A DNA stretch of 64,000 nt from Smallanthus sonchifolius. Lineage: Eukaryota; Streptophyta; Magnoliopsida; Asterales; Asteraceae. Made by a program: the position numbers and the translations under genes. The notes beneath the pieces were generated by a model. The model was not told the DNA's origin, searched no databases, and saw only the letters and a list, made by a program, of their open reading frames with translations. Shown here piece after piece: positions 10,206-21,517 of this stretch (positions are counted from its first letter, which is position 1; each line of letters begins with the position of its first letter). The DNA is taken from assembly GCA_023525975.1 (NCBI GenBank), contig CM042035.1, positions 22,733,501 through 22,797,500 of the forward strand, read 5' to 3'.

Positions 10206-10594
10206 GAAATAACTACTTCATTCTATTACTTTAGCCCTTTCCACACCGGACTTATTTTTACTTGCATGCTCCTCTTGCGCGTGCGTTCCGCCTTACGTCT
10301 ACACGCGCGTCACTCGCTCGCGAGCGTTTAGTTCTTATACTTCCTTGTAAAAAAAATAGTCCCACGCTCACCCGGCGTAAAAATAATCGACTAGTATACG
10401 AAGACACACGCGTTCCACCCGACGTCTAAGCGTGCGTCACCCGCGATCGGGCGTTCCCCGATGCGTGACCCCCGCGCCCGAGTCTTTACGTACGTTGACC
10501 TTTTTTTATACAAAAACTCGTTACGCCAATGCCCGCTTGCATAATAATCAACGGGTGACGTTGTATAGAGTAAAAAAAATCATAACTTGAAAAA

Positions 10595-10714
10595 GGGGTT
10601 GCAACACGAGGACTTCGTAGGGGGTCACCCATCCTAGTACTACTCTCGCCCAAGCACGCTTAACTGCGGAGTTCTGATGAGATCCGGTGCTTTAGTGTTG
10701 GTGTGATAGCAACC
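10595..10714 (-). rRNA. 5S rRNA gene, unit 12 (left edge)
   Basis: 120 bp; plus strand GACTTCGTAGG, GATGAGATCC, and GTGTGATAGCAACC at the 5' end of the RNA, the last shared with unit 15. Confidence 0.86.
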
Positions 10715-11099
10715 GGAATAACTCCTTCATTCTATTCCTTTATCCCCTTCCCCACTGGACTCATTTTTACTTGCATGCTCCTCTTACGAGCGCGTTCCGC
10801 CTTACGTCTACACGCGCGTCACCCGCTGGCGAGCGTTTAGTTCTTACATTTCCTTGTACAAAAAATAGTCCCACGCTCACCCGGGCGTAAAAATAATTGC
10901 CTGTATATGAAGACACACGCGTTCCACCCGACGTCCAAACGTGCGTCACCCGCTATCGGGCGTTCCTCGACACGTGACCCGCGCGCCCGAGTATTTACGT
11001 ACGTTGACCTTTTGACAAAAACTCGTTACGACCTCGCCCGCTTGCATAATAATCAACGGGTGATGTTGTATAGACTAAAAAAAATCATAACTTGAAAAA

Positions 11100-11219
11100 G
11101 GGGTTGCAACACGAGGACTTCCCAGGGGGTCACCCATCCTAGTACTACTCTCGCCCAAGCACGCTTAACTGCGGAGTTCTGATGGGATCCGGTGCTTTTG
11201 TGCTGGTATGATCGCAACC
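11100..11219 (-). rRNA. 5S rRNA gene, unit 13 (near canonical)
   Basis: 120 bp with a single difference from the consensus, T21A. All three internal promoter boxes are intact. Among the best candidates for an active gene in the left third. Confidence 0.92.
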
Positions 11220-11608
11220 GAAATAACTCCTTCATTCTATTACTTTATCATTTTCCACACCAGACTCATTTTTACTTGAATGCTCCTCTTGCGCGCGCGT
11301 TCCGCCTTACGTTTACACGCGCGTCTCCTGCTGGCGAGCGCTTAGTTCTTATACTTCCTTGTAAAAAAAATAGTCCCACGCTCACCCGGCGTAAAAATAA
11401 TTGACTAGTATACGAAGACACACGCGTTCCACCCGACGTCTAAACGTGCGTCAACCGCGATCGGGCGTTCCCCGATACGTGACCCCCGCGCCCGAGTCAT
11501 TACGTACGTTGTCCTTTTTTTTATACAAGAACTCGTTACGCCCACGCCCGTTTGCATAATAATCAACGGGTGACGTTGTATAGAATAAAAAATTCATAAA
11601 TTGAAAAA

Positions 11609-11728
11609 GGGGTTACAAGACGAGAACTTCCCAAGGGGTCACCCAGCCTAGTAATACTCTCACCCAAGCACGCTTAACTACGGAGTTCTGATGGGATCCG
11701 GTGCTTTAGTGCTGGTATGATCGTAACC
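11609..11728 (-). rRNA. 5S rRNA gene, unit 14 (left edge)
   Basis: 120 bp; copy of unit 11 type with plus strand TTACAAGACGAG, CCCAGCCTAGTAATAC, CTCACCC and GATCGTAACC. Confidence 0.84.
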
Positions 11729-12116
11729 GAAATAACTACTTCATTCTATTACTTTAGCCCTTTCCACACTGGACTCATTTTTACTTGTCTGCTCCTCTTG
11801 CGCGTGCGTTCCGCCTTACGTCTACACGCGCGTCAGTCGCTAGCGAGCGTTTAGTTCTTATACTTCCTTGTAAAAAAAATAGTCGCACGCTCACCCGGCG
11901 TAAAAATAATTGACTAGTATACGAAGACACACGCGTTCCACCCGACGTCTAAACGTGCGTCACCCGCGATCGGGCGTTCCCCGATACGTGACCCCCGCGC
12001 CCGAGTCTTTACGTACGTTGACCTTTTTTTTCACAAAAACTCGTTACGCCCATGCGCGCTTGCATAATAATCAACGGGTGACGTTGTATAGCGTAAAAAA
12101 ATCATAACTTGAAAAA

Positions 12117-12236
12117 GGGGTTGCAACACGAGGACTTCCTACGGGGTCACCCATCCTAGTACTACTCTCGCCCAAGCACGCTTAACTACGGAGTTCTGAT
12201 GGGATCCGGTGCTTTAGTGTTGGTGTGATAGCAACC
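12117..12236 (-). rRNA. 5S rRNA gene, unit 15 (left edge)
   Basis: 120 bp; copy of unit 12 type (GTGTGATAGCAACC). Its upstream spacer holds the solo LTR, starting 166 bp upstream of the gene. Confidence 0.86.
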
Positions 12237-12397
12237 GAAATAACTCCTTCATTTTATTACTTTATCCCCTTCCACACCGGACTCATTTTTACTTGCATGC
12301 TCCCCTTACGCGCGCGTTCCGCCTTACGTCTACACGCGCGTCACCCTCTGGCGAGCGTTTAGTTCTTATACTTCCTTGTACAAAAAATAGTCCCACG

Positions 12398-12402
12398 CTT
12401 AC
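12398..12402. other. Target site duplication CTTAC, left copy
   Basis: CTTAC lies directly before the TGATG end of the solo LTR and is repeated at 14190-14194. Uninterrupted spacers have one copy here (CGCTTACCCGGGCG). Confidence 0.9.
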
Positions 12403-12590
12403 TGATGTGTTAGGATTTACACATCTTTTTGCCCCAAAACTTCGCTCATTTAACGATCAATTCTTGGTTATATTCAATGTTTAGACACTTATTTGCTTCA
12501 TTTCCTGTTTTGTAGGTTTTTGTGAAGCTTGGTGAACAAACAGGAGGATTCCCGGATAAAAAATTGAAGTTTTAGGGTTTTTGTGATGGA

Positions 12591-12887
12591 GGCACGGTCG
12601 TGCCCCCTACTTGGCACGGCCGGGCCAAGCTTGCAAACCCTAGGCACGGTCGCGCCCACATCCTGCACGACCGCGCCAAGCCAAAATTCAAGGCACAACC
12701 GTGCCTTGGCTCCTCACGGTCGCGTGTCACCTCGTGAGTCTGAACAGCCGTACTTCCTCGATCAGTGGGACCCAATAGAAGCTCCGGATCGGTCAACCCT
12801 CTGTCACACGGTCGTGTTAAGACCTAGACACGACCGCGCCTTGGTACCTGGCATGGTCGTGCCTTCTCTCTCGGCATGGTCGTGCCT
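12591..12887. repeat. CACGGTCGTG-type palindromic repeats in the solo LTR
   Basis: GGCACGGTCGTGCC and diverged forms (GGCACGGTCGCGCC, GCACGACCGCGCC, GGCATGGTCGTGCC) occur about ten times upstream of the TATA box. The arms are self-complementary and CpG-rich. Decay to CATGG forms fits deamination of methylated CpG. Confidence 0.8.
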
Positions 12888-12896
12888 CCCCTTTTC

Positions 12897-12904
12897 TATA
12901 TAAA
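12897..12904 (+). promoter_or_regulatory. TATA box of the solo LTR
   Basis: TATATAAA follows the palindrome cluster by about 10 bp. A transcript starting near 12930 would run toward unit 16 on the strand opposite to the 5S genes. Confidence 0.65.
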
Positions 12905-14189
12905 CAGAACTTAAACTCTCATTTAGGAGTTCAGCAACCAGAGAGAAAAACCCATTGTTCCAGCTCGTATCATCCTTGTTCCAGCCACATTTCAAGCTTC
13001 TTGGAGAGGATACAACATCAAGAGGATCACCATACATCAACAACAACATCTAGGCTTAGAGGAGTGGTTTGATTCTTGTTTTCATATCATGTTTCACACT
13101 ATTTTTCCCTGCTTATTTGTAATTTTTGTGCTCATGATGAGCTAAAACTCTTGTTCACTTTGGTTTAGATGAAGTCTAGATACATTTGACAACATTCATG
13201 GATTATTGGCAATTATTGTGTTAATGTTATGACAACCGTATGATTATTCTTCGATGAAATTATGTATTCAAGTATTTGAGTTGTTTACAAGACTTGTATT
13301 TGTGTATGCCATATTATGTTGGAAAATTTTTGGTTTATGCTTATATTCATGGATTGGTGTATGTATTTATACTAGTTTATGGCATTTGACTAGGAATGGT
13401 GAATGAAGTCTTGTTTATGAATCATTATATTTGTATGTGTATCCTTATGCTTATGTTTGGAAAGACAAAGTCTTTGTTATGACGTTTCATGCTTAGTTTT
13501 ATGTTTATCTAGGAATTGTTGACACATTCTCCTAATTTATATAACCTTTGTATGAACATTGTATGTTGAAGAAATGCATATTGTTGTCTAATTTAATCAA
13601 CTTGAGGTGGGTAGTGTGTTGTTCATATTATCTTTCCAACTAGTTGTTGGATTAGTGTACCTTAATCGGAAGCTAGTTCAATCCTTATAAACATTGACAT
13701 GATTGTTAAACACGTGAGCTTCATTGTATGATTTTAGGTGGTTGGTTTGTGTAATTCATGCTAGCTTTCCGAATGGTCATTTGATTAGATATCTTTGACG
13801 AGAATTTAGTCAATTTATGTTTCGTGTATTTGCCATGTTTCTATAAGTGTATTGAATGTATTCTAGATGGATTCGAAACCGAAGTTATATTTTCTCCTTA
13901 ATTGTTTGACTTGTGATCTTAGCTTAGTTTATATATTTGCATGCTAGTTAATTAAAACAAACTCTTCAAAATATCTTTTTACCATCACTTGATTGAATCT
14001 TAGTTCCGGTCTATTATTGTTTCCCACCGTATCCACGGATTGATATCCGGTTCTTACCTTTACTATATTACTATCCGACGGGTACACTTGCCCGACGTGT
14101 GTGTGATTAATCTTTGGTGAAAACCCATTATAAAACTCAAACTGTGTGAAAAATACTTATAAAAATATATATATAGTTTACACGCATCA

Positions 14190-14194
14190 CTTAC
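14190..14194. other. Target site duplication CTTAC, right copy
   Basis: The second CTTAC follows CATCA and is continued by TCGGGCGTAAAAATAATTG, normal 5S spacer. Confidence 0.9.
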
Positions 14195-14416
14195 TCGGGC
14201 GTAAAAATAATTGACTAGTATATGAAGACACATGCGTTTCACCCGACGTCTAAACATGCGTCACCCGCGATCGGGCTTTCCCCGACACGTGACCCGCGCG
14301 CCCGAGTCTTTACGTACATTGACCTTTTTTGACAAAAACTCGTTACGCCCACTCCCGCTTGCATAGTAATCAACGGTTGACGTTGTATAGAGTAAAAAAA
14401 ATCATAACTTGAAAAA

Positions 14417-14536
14417 GGGGTTGCAACACGAGGACTTCGTAGGGGGTCACCCATCCTAGTACTACTCTCGTCCAAGCATGCTTAACTGCGGAGTTCTGAT
14501 TGGATCTGGTGCTTTAGTGCTGGTATGATCGCAACC
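14417..14536 (-). rRNA. 5S rRNA gene, unit 16 (left edge)
   Basis: 120 bp; plus strand GACTTCGTAGG, CGTCCAAGCATGC and GATTGGATCTGG (G30A). First gene of a six-gene block copied at units 22-29. Confidence 0.86.
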
Positions 14537-14924
14537 GAAATAACTCCTTCATTCTATTACTTTATCCCCTTCCACACCGGACTCATTTTTACTTGCATGC
14601 TCCTCTTGCGCGCATGTTCCGCCTTACGTCTACACGCGCGTCACCCTCTGGCGAGCGTTTAGTTCTTATACTTCCTTGTAAAAAAAATATTCCCACACTC
14701 ACCCGGCGTAAAAATAATTGACTAGTATATGAAGACACACGCGTTCCACCCGACGTCTAAACGTGAGTCACCCGCGATCGGGCATTCCCCGATACGTGAC
14801 CCCCACACCCGAGTCTTTGCGTACGTTGACCTTTTTTTTACAAAAACTCGTTACGCCCACGACCGCTTGCATAATAATCAACGGGTGACGTTGTATGGAG
14901 TAAAAAAAATCATAATTTGAAAAA

Positions 14925-15043
14925 GGGGTTGCAACACGAGGACTTCCCAGGGGTCACCCATCCTAGAGCTACTCTCGCCCAAGCACGCTTAACTGCGGAA
15001 TTCTGATGGGATCCGGTGCTTTAGTGTTGGTATGATCGCAACC
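14925..15043 (-). rRNA. 5S rRNA gene, unit 17 (left edge)
   Basis: 119 bp, one C missing from C91-95; plus strand CTAGAGCTAC, GCGGAATTC and TAGTGTTGG (G17A). Confidence 0.86.
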
Positions 15044-15431
15044 GAAATAACACCTTCATTCTATTACTTTATCCCATTCCACACCGGACTCATTTTTACT
15101 TGTATGCACCTCTTGCGCGGGCGTCCCGCCTTACGTCTACACGCGCGTCACCCGCTGCCGAGCGTTTAGTTATTCTACTTCCTTGTACAAAAAATAGTCC
15201 CACGTTTACTCGGGCGTAAAAATAATTGACTAGTATATGAAGACCCACGCGTTTCACTCGACGTCTAAACGTGCGTCACCCGCGATCGGACTTTCCCCGA
15301 CACGTCACCCGCGCGGCCGAGTCTTTACGTACGTTGACCTTTTTTTACAAAACCTCGTTATGCCCCGCCCGCTTGCATAATAATCAACGGGTGAAGTTGT
15401 ATAGAGTAAAAAAAAATCATAACCTGAAAAA

Positions 15432-15543
15432 GGGGTTGCAACACGAGGACTTCCCACGGGGTCACCCATCCTACTACTACTCTCGCCCATGCACGTTTAA
15501 CTGCGGAGTTCTGATGGGATCTGGTGCTGATATGATCGCAACC
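15432..15543 (-). pseudogene. 5S rRNA pseudogene, unit 18 (8-nt internal deletion)
   Basis: 112 bp. The RNA strand reads ATATCAGCACC where others have two GCAC repeats (nt 17-20 and 25-28), so 8 nt between them are lost, probably by slippage. This removes part of helix II and loop A/B. Also carries CCTACTACTAC and GCCCATGCACG, shared with unit 24. Confidence 0.82.
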
Positions 15544-15929
15544 GAAATAACTCCTTCATTTTATTACTTTATCACTTTCCACACCGGACTCATTTTTACT
15601 TGCACGTTCCTCTTGCGCGCGCGTTCCGCTTTACGTCTACACGCGCGTCACCCGCTAGCGAGCGTTTAGTTCTTATACTTCCTTGTAAAAAAATAGTCCC
15701 ACGCTCACCCGGCATAAAAATAATTAACTAGTATATGAAGACACACGCGTTCCACCTGACATCTAAACGTGCGTCACCCGCGATCGGGCGTTCCCAGATA
15801 TGTGACCCCCGCGCCCGAGACTTTAAGTATGTTGACCTGATTTTGACAAAAGCTCGTTACGCCCACGCCCGCTTGCATAATAATCAACGGGTGACGTTGT
15901 ATAGAGTAAAAAAATCATAACTTAAAAAA

Positions 15930-16048
15930 GAGGTTGCAACACGAGGACTTCTCAAGGGTCACCCATCCTAGTACTACTCTCGCCCAATCATGTTTAACTA
16001 CGGAGTTCAGATGGGATCCGGTGCTCTTGTGCTGGTATGATCGCAACC
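15930..16048 (-). rRNA. 5S rRNA gene, unit 19 (left edge)
   Basis: 119 bp; plus strand GAGGTTGC (C119T), CTTCTCAAGGGTC, CAATCATG, GTTCAGATGG and GCTCTTGTGC. Related to unit 27. Confidence 0.84.
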
Positions 16049-16435
16049 AAAATATCTCCTTCATTCTTTTACTTTATCACTTTCCACACCGGACACATTT
16101 TTACTTGCATACTCCCTTTATGCGCGCGTTCCACCTTAAGTCAACACGCGCGTCACCCGCTGGCGAGCGTTTAGTTCTTATACTTCTTTGTAAAAAAATA
16201 GTCCCACTCTCACCCGGGCGTAAAAATAATTGACTAGTATATGAAGACACACGCGTTTCACCCGACGTCTAAAGTGCGTCACCAACGATCGGGCTTTCCC
16301 CAACACATGACCCGCGCGCTCGAGTTTTTACGTACGTTGACCATTTTTGACAAAAACTCGTTACGCCCACGCCCCCTTGCATAATAATCAACGGGTGACG
16401 TTGTATAGAGTAAAAAAAAATAAAAACGTGAAAAA

Positions 16436-16555
16436 GAGGTTGCAACACGAGGACTTCCCAGGGGGTCTCCCATCTTATTACTACTCTCGCCCAAGCAGGC
16501 TTAACTGGGGAGTTCTGATGGGATCTGGTGCTTTAGTGATGGTATGATCGCAACC
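16436..16555 (-). rRNA. Divergent 5S gene, unit 20 (class E)
   Basis: 120 bp; G17T, G30A, G48C, G58C, C78A, T88A and C119T. Helix III (ACCGGA with TCCGCAGT) is broken by G30A and G48C. Probably a pseudogene. Confidence 0.82.
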
Positions 16556-16943
16556 GAATTAACTCATCCATTCTATTACTTTAGCCCCTTCCTCACCGGA
16601 CTCATTTTTACTTGCATGCTCCTCTTGCAAGCGCGTTCCGCCTTAAGTCTAGACGCGCGTCACCCGCTGGCGAGCGTTTAGTTCTTATACTTCTTTGTAC
16701 AAAAAAGAGTCCCACTCTCACCCGGGCGTAAAAATAATTGACTAGTATATGAAGACACACGCGTTTCACCCGACGTCTAAAGTGCGTCACCCGCGATCGG
16801 GCTTTCCCCAGCACGTGACCCGCGCGCTCGAGTTTTTACGTACGTTGCACTTTTTTGACAAAAACTCGTTACGCCCACGCCCGCTTGCATAATAATCAAC
16901 GGGTGACGTTGTATAGAGTAAAAAAAAATCAAAACGTGAAAAA

Positions 16944-17063
16944 GAGGTTGCAACACGAGGACTTCCCACGGGGTCTCCCTTCCTATTACTACTCTCGCCC
17001 AAGCTGGCTTAACTTGAGAGTTCTGATGGGATCTGGTGCTTTAGTGATGGTATGATCGCAACC
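16944..17063 (-). rRNA. Divergent 5S gene, unit 21 (D-like intermediate)
   Basis: 120 bp; D-class A and C boxes (GCTGGC and TCTCCCTTCC on the plus strand) but the helix III arm reads ACTTGAGAG, and C78A is kept from class E. Confidence 0.82.
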
Positions 17064-17450
17064 GAAATAACTCATTCATTCTATTACTTTAGCCCCTTCC
17101 TCACCGGATTCATTTTTACTTGCATGCTCCTCTTGCGAGCGCGTTCTGCCTTAAGTCTACACGCGCGTCACCCGCTGGCGAGCGTTTAGTTCTTATACTT
17201 CCTTGTAAATAAAATTGTCCCACGCTCACTCGGCGTAAAAATAATTGACTAGTATATGAAGACACACGCGTTCCACCCAACGTCTAAACGTGCGTCACCC
17301 GCGACCGGGCGTTCCCCGATACGTGACCCGCGCGCTCGAGTCTTTACGTACATTGACCTTTTTTGACAAAAACTCGTTACGCCCACGCCCGCTTGCATAG
17401 TAATCAACGGGTGACGTTGTATAGAGTAAAAAAAATCATAACTTGAAAAA

Positions 17451-17570
17451 GGGGTTGCAACACGATGACTTCGTAGGGGGTCACCCATCCTAGTACTACT
17501 TTCGCCCAAGCACGCTTAACTGCGGAGTTCTGATGGGATCTGGTGCTTTAGTGCTGGTATGATCGCAACC
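17451..17570 (-). rRNA. 5S rRNA gene, unit 22 (left edge)
   Basis: 120 bp; copy of unit 16 (GACTTCGTAGG, GATCTGGTGC) with CGATGAC and CTTTCGCCC changes. Confidence 0.86.
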
Positions 17571-17959
17571 GAAATATCTCCTTCATTCTATTACTTTATC
17601 CCCTTCCACACCGGACTCATTTTTACTTGCATGCTCCTCTTGCGGGCGCGTTCCGCCTTACGTCTACACGCGCGTTACCCGCTAGCGAGCGTTTAGTTCT
17701 TATACTTCCTTGTAAAAAAAATAGTCCCACACTCACCCGGCGTAAAAATAATTGACTAGTATATGAAGACACACGCGTTCCACCCAACGTCTAAACGTGC
17801 GTCACCCGTGATCGGGCGTTCCCCGATACGTGACCCCCACACCCGAGTCTTTGCGTACGTTGACCATTTTTTTACAAAAACTCGTTACGCCCACGCCCGC
17901 TTGCAAAATAATCAACGGGTGACGTTGTATAGAGTAAAAAAAATTCATAATTTGAAAAA

Positions 17960-18079
17960 GGGGTTGCAACACGAGGACTTCCCAGGGGGTCACCCATCCT
18001 AGAACTACTCTCGCCCAAGCACGCTTAACTGCGGAATTCAGATGGGATCCGCTGCTTTAGTGTTGGTATGATCGCAACC
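17960..18079 (-). rRNA. 5S rRNA gene, unit 23 (left edge)
   Basis: 120 bp; copy of unit 17 with CTAGAACTAC, GCGGAATTCAG and GATCCGCTGC on the plus strand. Confidence 0.86.
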
Positions 18080-18468
18080 GAAATAACACCTTCGTTCTAT
18101 TACTTTATCCCATTCCACACCGGACCCATTTTTACTTGTATGCACCTCTGGTGCGGGCGTTCCGCCTTACGTCTACACGCGCGTCACCCGCTGGCAAGCG
18201 TTTAGTTGTTATACTTCCTTGTACAAAAAAATAGTCCCATGTTTACCCGGGCGTAAAAATAATTGACTAGTATATGAAGACCCAAGCGTTTCACCCGACG
18301 TCTAAACGTGCGTCACCCGCGATCGGACTTTCCCCGACACGTGACCCGCGCGGCCAAGTCTTTACGTACGTTGACCTTTTTTTAGAAAACCTCGTTATGC
18401 CCACGCCCGCTTGCATAATAATCAACGGGTGAAGTTGTATAGAGTAAAAAAAATCATAACCTGAAAAA

Positions 18469-18589
18469 GGGGTTGCAACACGAGGACTTCCCAGGGGGGT
18501 CACCCATCCTACTACTACTCTCGCCCATGCACGTTTAACTGCGGAGTTCTGATAGGATCCGGTGCTTTGGTGCTGGTATGATCGCAACC
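18469..18589 (-). rRNA. 5S rRNA gene, unit 24 (left edge)
   Basis: 121 bp, one extra C in C91-95. Shares CCTACTACTAC and GCCCATGCACG with unit 18 but lacks its 8-nt deletion, so that deletion arose after the block was copied. Confidence 0.85.
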
Positions 18590-18975
18590 GAAATAACTCC
18601 TTCATTCTATTACTTTATCACTTTCCACACCGGACTCATTTTTACTTGCAAGCTCCTCTTGCGCGCGCGTTCCGCCTTACGTCTACACGCGCGTCACCCG
18701 CTGGCGAGCGTTTAGTTCTTATACTTCCTTGTAAAAAAAATAGTCCCACGCTCACCCGGCATAAAAATAATTGACTAGTATATGAAGACACACGTGTTCC
18801 ACCCGACATCTAAACGTGCGTCACCCGCGATCGGGCGTTCCCCAATACGTGACCCCCGCGCCCGAGTCTTTACGTACGTTGACCTTTTTTTTACAAAAAC
18901 TCGTTACGCCCACGCCCGCTTGCATAATAATCAACGGGTGACGTTGTATAGAGTAAAAAATCATAACTTGAAAAA

Positions 18976-19095
18976 GGGGTTGCAACACGAAGAATTCCCA
19001 GGGGGTCACCCATCCTAGTACTACTATCGCCCAAGCACGCTTAACTGCGGATTTCTGATTGGATCCGGTGCTTTAGTGCTGGTATGATCGCAACC
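18976..19095 (-). rRNA. 5S rRNA gene, unit 25 (left edge)
   Basis: 120 bp; plus strand CGAAGAATTCC, CTATCGCCC and GCGGATTTCTGATTGG. Present only in the second copy of the six-gene block. Confidence 0.86.
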
Positions 19096-19484
19096 GAAAT
19101 AACTCCTTCATTCTATTACTTTATCCCTTCCACAACGGACTCATTTTTACTTGCATGCTCCTCTTGCGTGCGCGTTCCGCCTTATGTCTACACGCGCGTC
19201 ACCCGCTGGCGAGCGTTTAGTTCTTATACTTCCTTGTAAAAAAAAATAGTCCCACGCTCACCCGGCGTAAAAATAATTGACTAGTATATGAAGACACACG
19301 CGTTCCACCCGACGTCTAAACGTGCGTCACCCGCGATCGGGCTTTCACTGATACGTGACCCCCGCGCCCGAGACTTTAAGTATGTTGACCTGATTTTTAC
19401 AAAAACTCGTTACGCCCACGCCCGCGTGCATAATAATCAACGGGTGACGTTGTATAGAGTAAAAAAAAATCATAACTTGAAAAA

Positions 19485-19603
19485 GCGATTGCAACACGAG
19501 GAATTCACAGGGGTCACCCATCCTAGTACTACTCTCGCCCAAGCACGCTTAACTGCGGAGTTCTGATAGGATCCGGTGCTGTAGTGCTGGTATGATCGCA
19601 ACC
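19485..19603 (-). rRNA. 5S rRNA gene, unit 26 (left edge)
   Basis: 119 bp; plus strand GCGATTGC at the RNA 3' end, GAATTCACAGGGG, GATAGGATCC and GGTGCTGTAG. The altered 3' end weakens helix I. Confidence 0.84.
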
Positions 19604-19992
19604 GAAAGAACTCTTTCATTCTATTACTTTATCCCCTTCCACACCGGACTAATTTTTACTTGCATACCCCTCTTGAGCGCGCGTTCCGCCTTACGTCTAC
19701 ACGCGCGTCACCCGCTGGCGAGCGTTTAGTTCTTATACTTCCTTGTAAAAAAAATAGTCCCACGCTCACCCGGGCGTATAAATAATTGACTAGTATATGA
19801 AGACACACATGTTAAATCCGACATCTAAACGTGCGTCAGCCGCGATCGGGCGTTCCCCGACACGTGACCCGCGCGCCCGAGTCTTTACGTATGTTGACCG
19901 TTTTTTGACAAAAGCTCGTTACGCCCACGCCCGCTTGCATAATAATCAACGGGTGACGTTGTATAGAGTAAAAAAAATCATAACTTAAAAAA

Positions 19993-20112
19993 GAGGTTGC
20001 AACACGAGGACTTCTCAAGGGGTCACCCATCCTAGTACTACTCTCGCCCAATCAAGTTTAACTGCGGAGTTCAGATGGGATCCGGTGCTTTTGTGTTGGT
20101 ATGGTCGCAACC
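19993..20112 (-). rRNA. 5S rRNA gene, unit 27 (left edge)
   Basis: 120 bp; copy of unit 19 type (CTTCTCAAGG, CAATCAAG, GTTCAGATGG) with T9C in the RNA (plus strand GGTCGC). Confidence 0.84.
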
Positions 20113-20499
20113 GAAATATCTCCTTCATTCTTTTACTTTATCACTTTCCACACCGGACACATTTTTACTTGCATACTCCCCTTATGCGCGCGTTCCGCCT
20201 TAAGTCAACACGCGCGTCACCCGCTGGCGAGCGTTTAGTTCTTATACTTCTTTTTACAAAAAATAGTCTCACTCTCACCCGGGCGTAAAAATAATTGACT
20301 AGTATATGAAGACACACGCGTTTCACCCGACGTCTAAAGTGCGTCACCAGCGATCGGGCTTTCCCCGACACGTGACCCGCGCGCTCGAGTTTTTACGTAC
20401 GTTGACCTTTTTTGACAAAAACTCGTTACGCCCACGCCCGCTTGCATAATAATCAACGGGTGACGTTGTATAGAGTAAAAAAAATCAAAACGTGAAAAA

Positions 20500-20619
20500 G
20501 AGGTTGCAACACGAGGACTTCCCAGGGGGTCTCCCATCCTATTACTAATCTCGCCCAAGCAGGCTTAACTGGGGAGTTCTGATGGGATCTGGTGCTTTAG
20601 TGAAGGTATGATCGCAACC
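20500..20619 (-). rRNA. Divergent 5S gene, unit 28 (class E)
   Basis: 120 bp; class E changes, plus strand CTATTACTAATCTCG and TAGTGAAGG as private changes. Copy of unit 20. Confidence 0.82.
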
Positions 20620-21009
20620 GAAATAACTCATTCATTCTATTACTTTAGCCCCTTCCTCACCGGACTCATTTTTACTTGCATGCTCCTCTTGCGAGCGCGT
20701 TCCGCCTTAAGTCTAGACGCGCGTCACCCGCTGGCGAGCGTTTAGTTCTTATACTTCTTTGTACAAAAAAGAGTCCCACTCTCACCCGGGCGTAAAAATA
20801 ATTGACTAGTATATGAAGACACACGCGTTTCACCCGACGTCTAACGTGCGTCACCCGCCATAGGGCTTTCCCCGGCACGTGACCCGCACGCTCGAGTTTT
20901 TACGTACGTTGACCTTTTTTGACAAAAAACTAGTTACGCCCACGCCCGCTTGCATAATAATCAACGGGTGACGTTGTATAGAGTAAAAAAAAAATCAAAA
21001 CATGAAAAA

Positions 21010-21129
21010 GAGGTTGCAACACGAGGACTTCCCAGGGGGTCTCCTTTCCTAGTACTACTCTCGCCCAAGCTGGCTTAACTTGGGAGTTCTGATGGGATCT
21101 GGTGCTTTAGTGATGGTATGATCGCAACC
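21010..21129 (-). rRNA. Divergent 5S gene, unit 29 (E to D intermediate)
   Basis: 120 bp; helix III arm reads CTCCCAAGT in the RNA, between class E (CTCCCCAGT) and class D (CTTCCAAGT). A and C boxes are already of D type. Confidence 0.82.
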
Positions 21130-21517
21130 GAAATAACTTATTCATTCTATTACTTTAGCCCCTTCCTCACCGGATTCATTTTTACTTGCATGCACCTCTT
21201 GCGAGCGCGTTCCGCCTTAAGTCTACACGCGCGTCACTCGCTGGCGAGCGTTTAGTTCTTATACTTCCTTTTAAATAAAATTATCCCACGCTCACCCGGC
21301 GTAAAAATAATTGACTAGTATATCAAGACACACGCGTTCCACCCGACATCTAAACGTGCGTCACCCGCGATCGGGCGTTCCCCGATACGTGACCCCCGCG
21401 CTCGAGTTTTTACGTACGTTGACCTTTTTTTTTCAAAAACTCGTTACGCCCACGCCCGCTTGCATAATAATCAACGGGTGACGTTGTATAGAGTAAAAAA
21501 ATTCATAACTTGAAAAA

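Larger units (their letters stand above)
12403..14189 (+). mobile_element. Solo LTR, probably Ty3/gypsy, inside 5S spacer
   Basis: The 1787-bp insert begins TGATGTG and ends CGCATCA, with a 5-bp duplication on both sides. It splits a 5S spacer at a clear point and has no internal coding region, so it is a complete single LTR left by recombination between the two LTRs of a full element. It contains CACGGTCGTG-type palindromes, a TATATAAA box and, near the end, GATATCCGG and GGTACACTTGCC, as in the LTR at 1-1402. The strand is given by the TATA box and these 3' motifs. Small open frames at 12498-13049 show no family resemblance. Past about 13100 it is AT-rich with no feature I can name. Confidence 0.88.

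Noticed and set aside
12498..13049. Overlapping 66-106 codon frames in the solo LTR
   Set aside because: They run through the GC-rich palindromes on both strands and over the TATA box; no recognisable protein.
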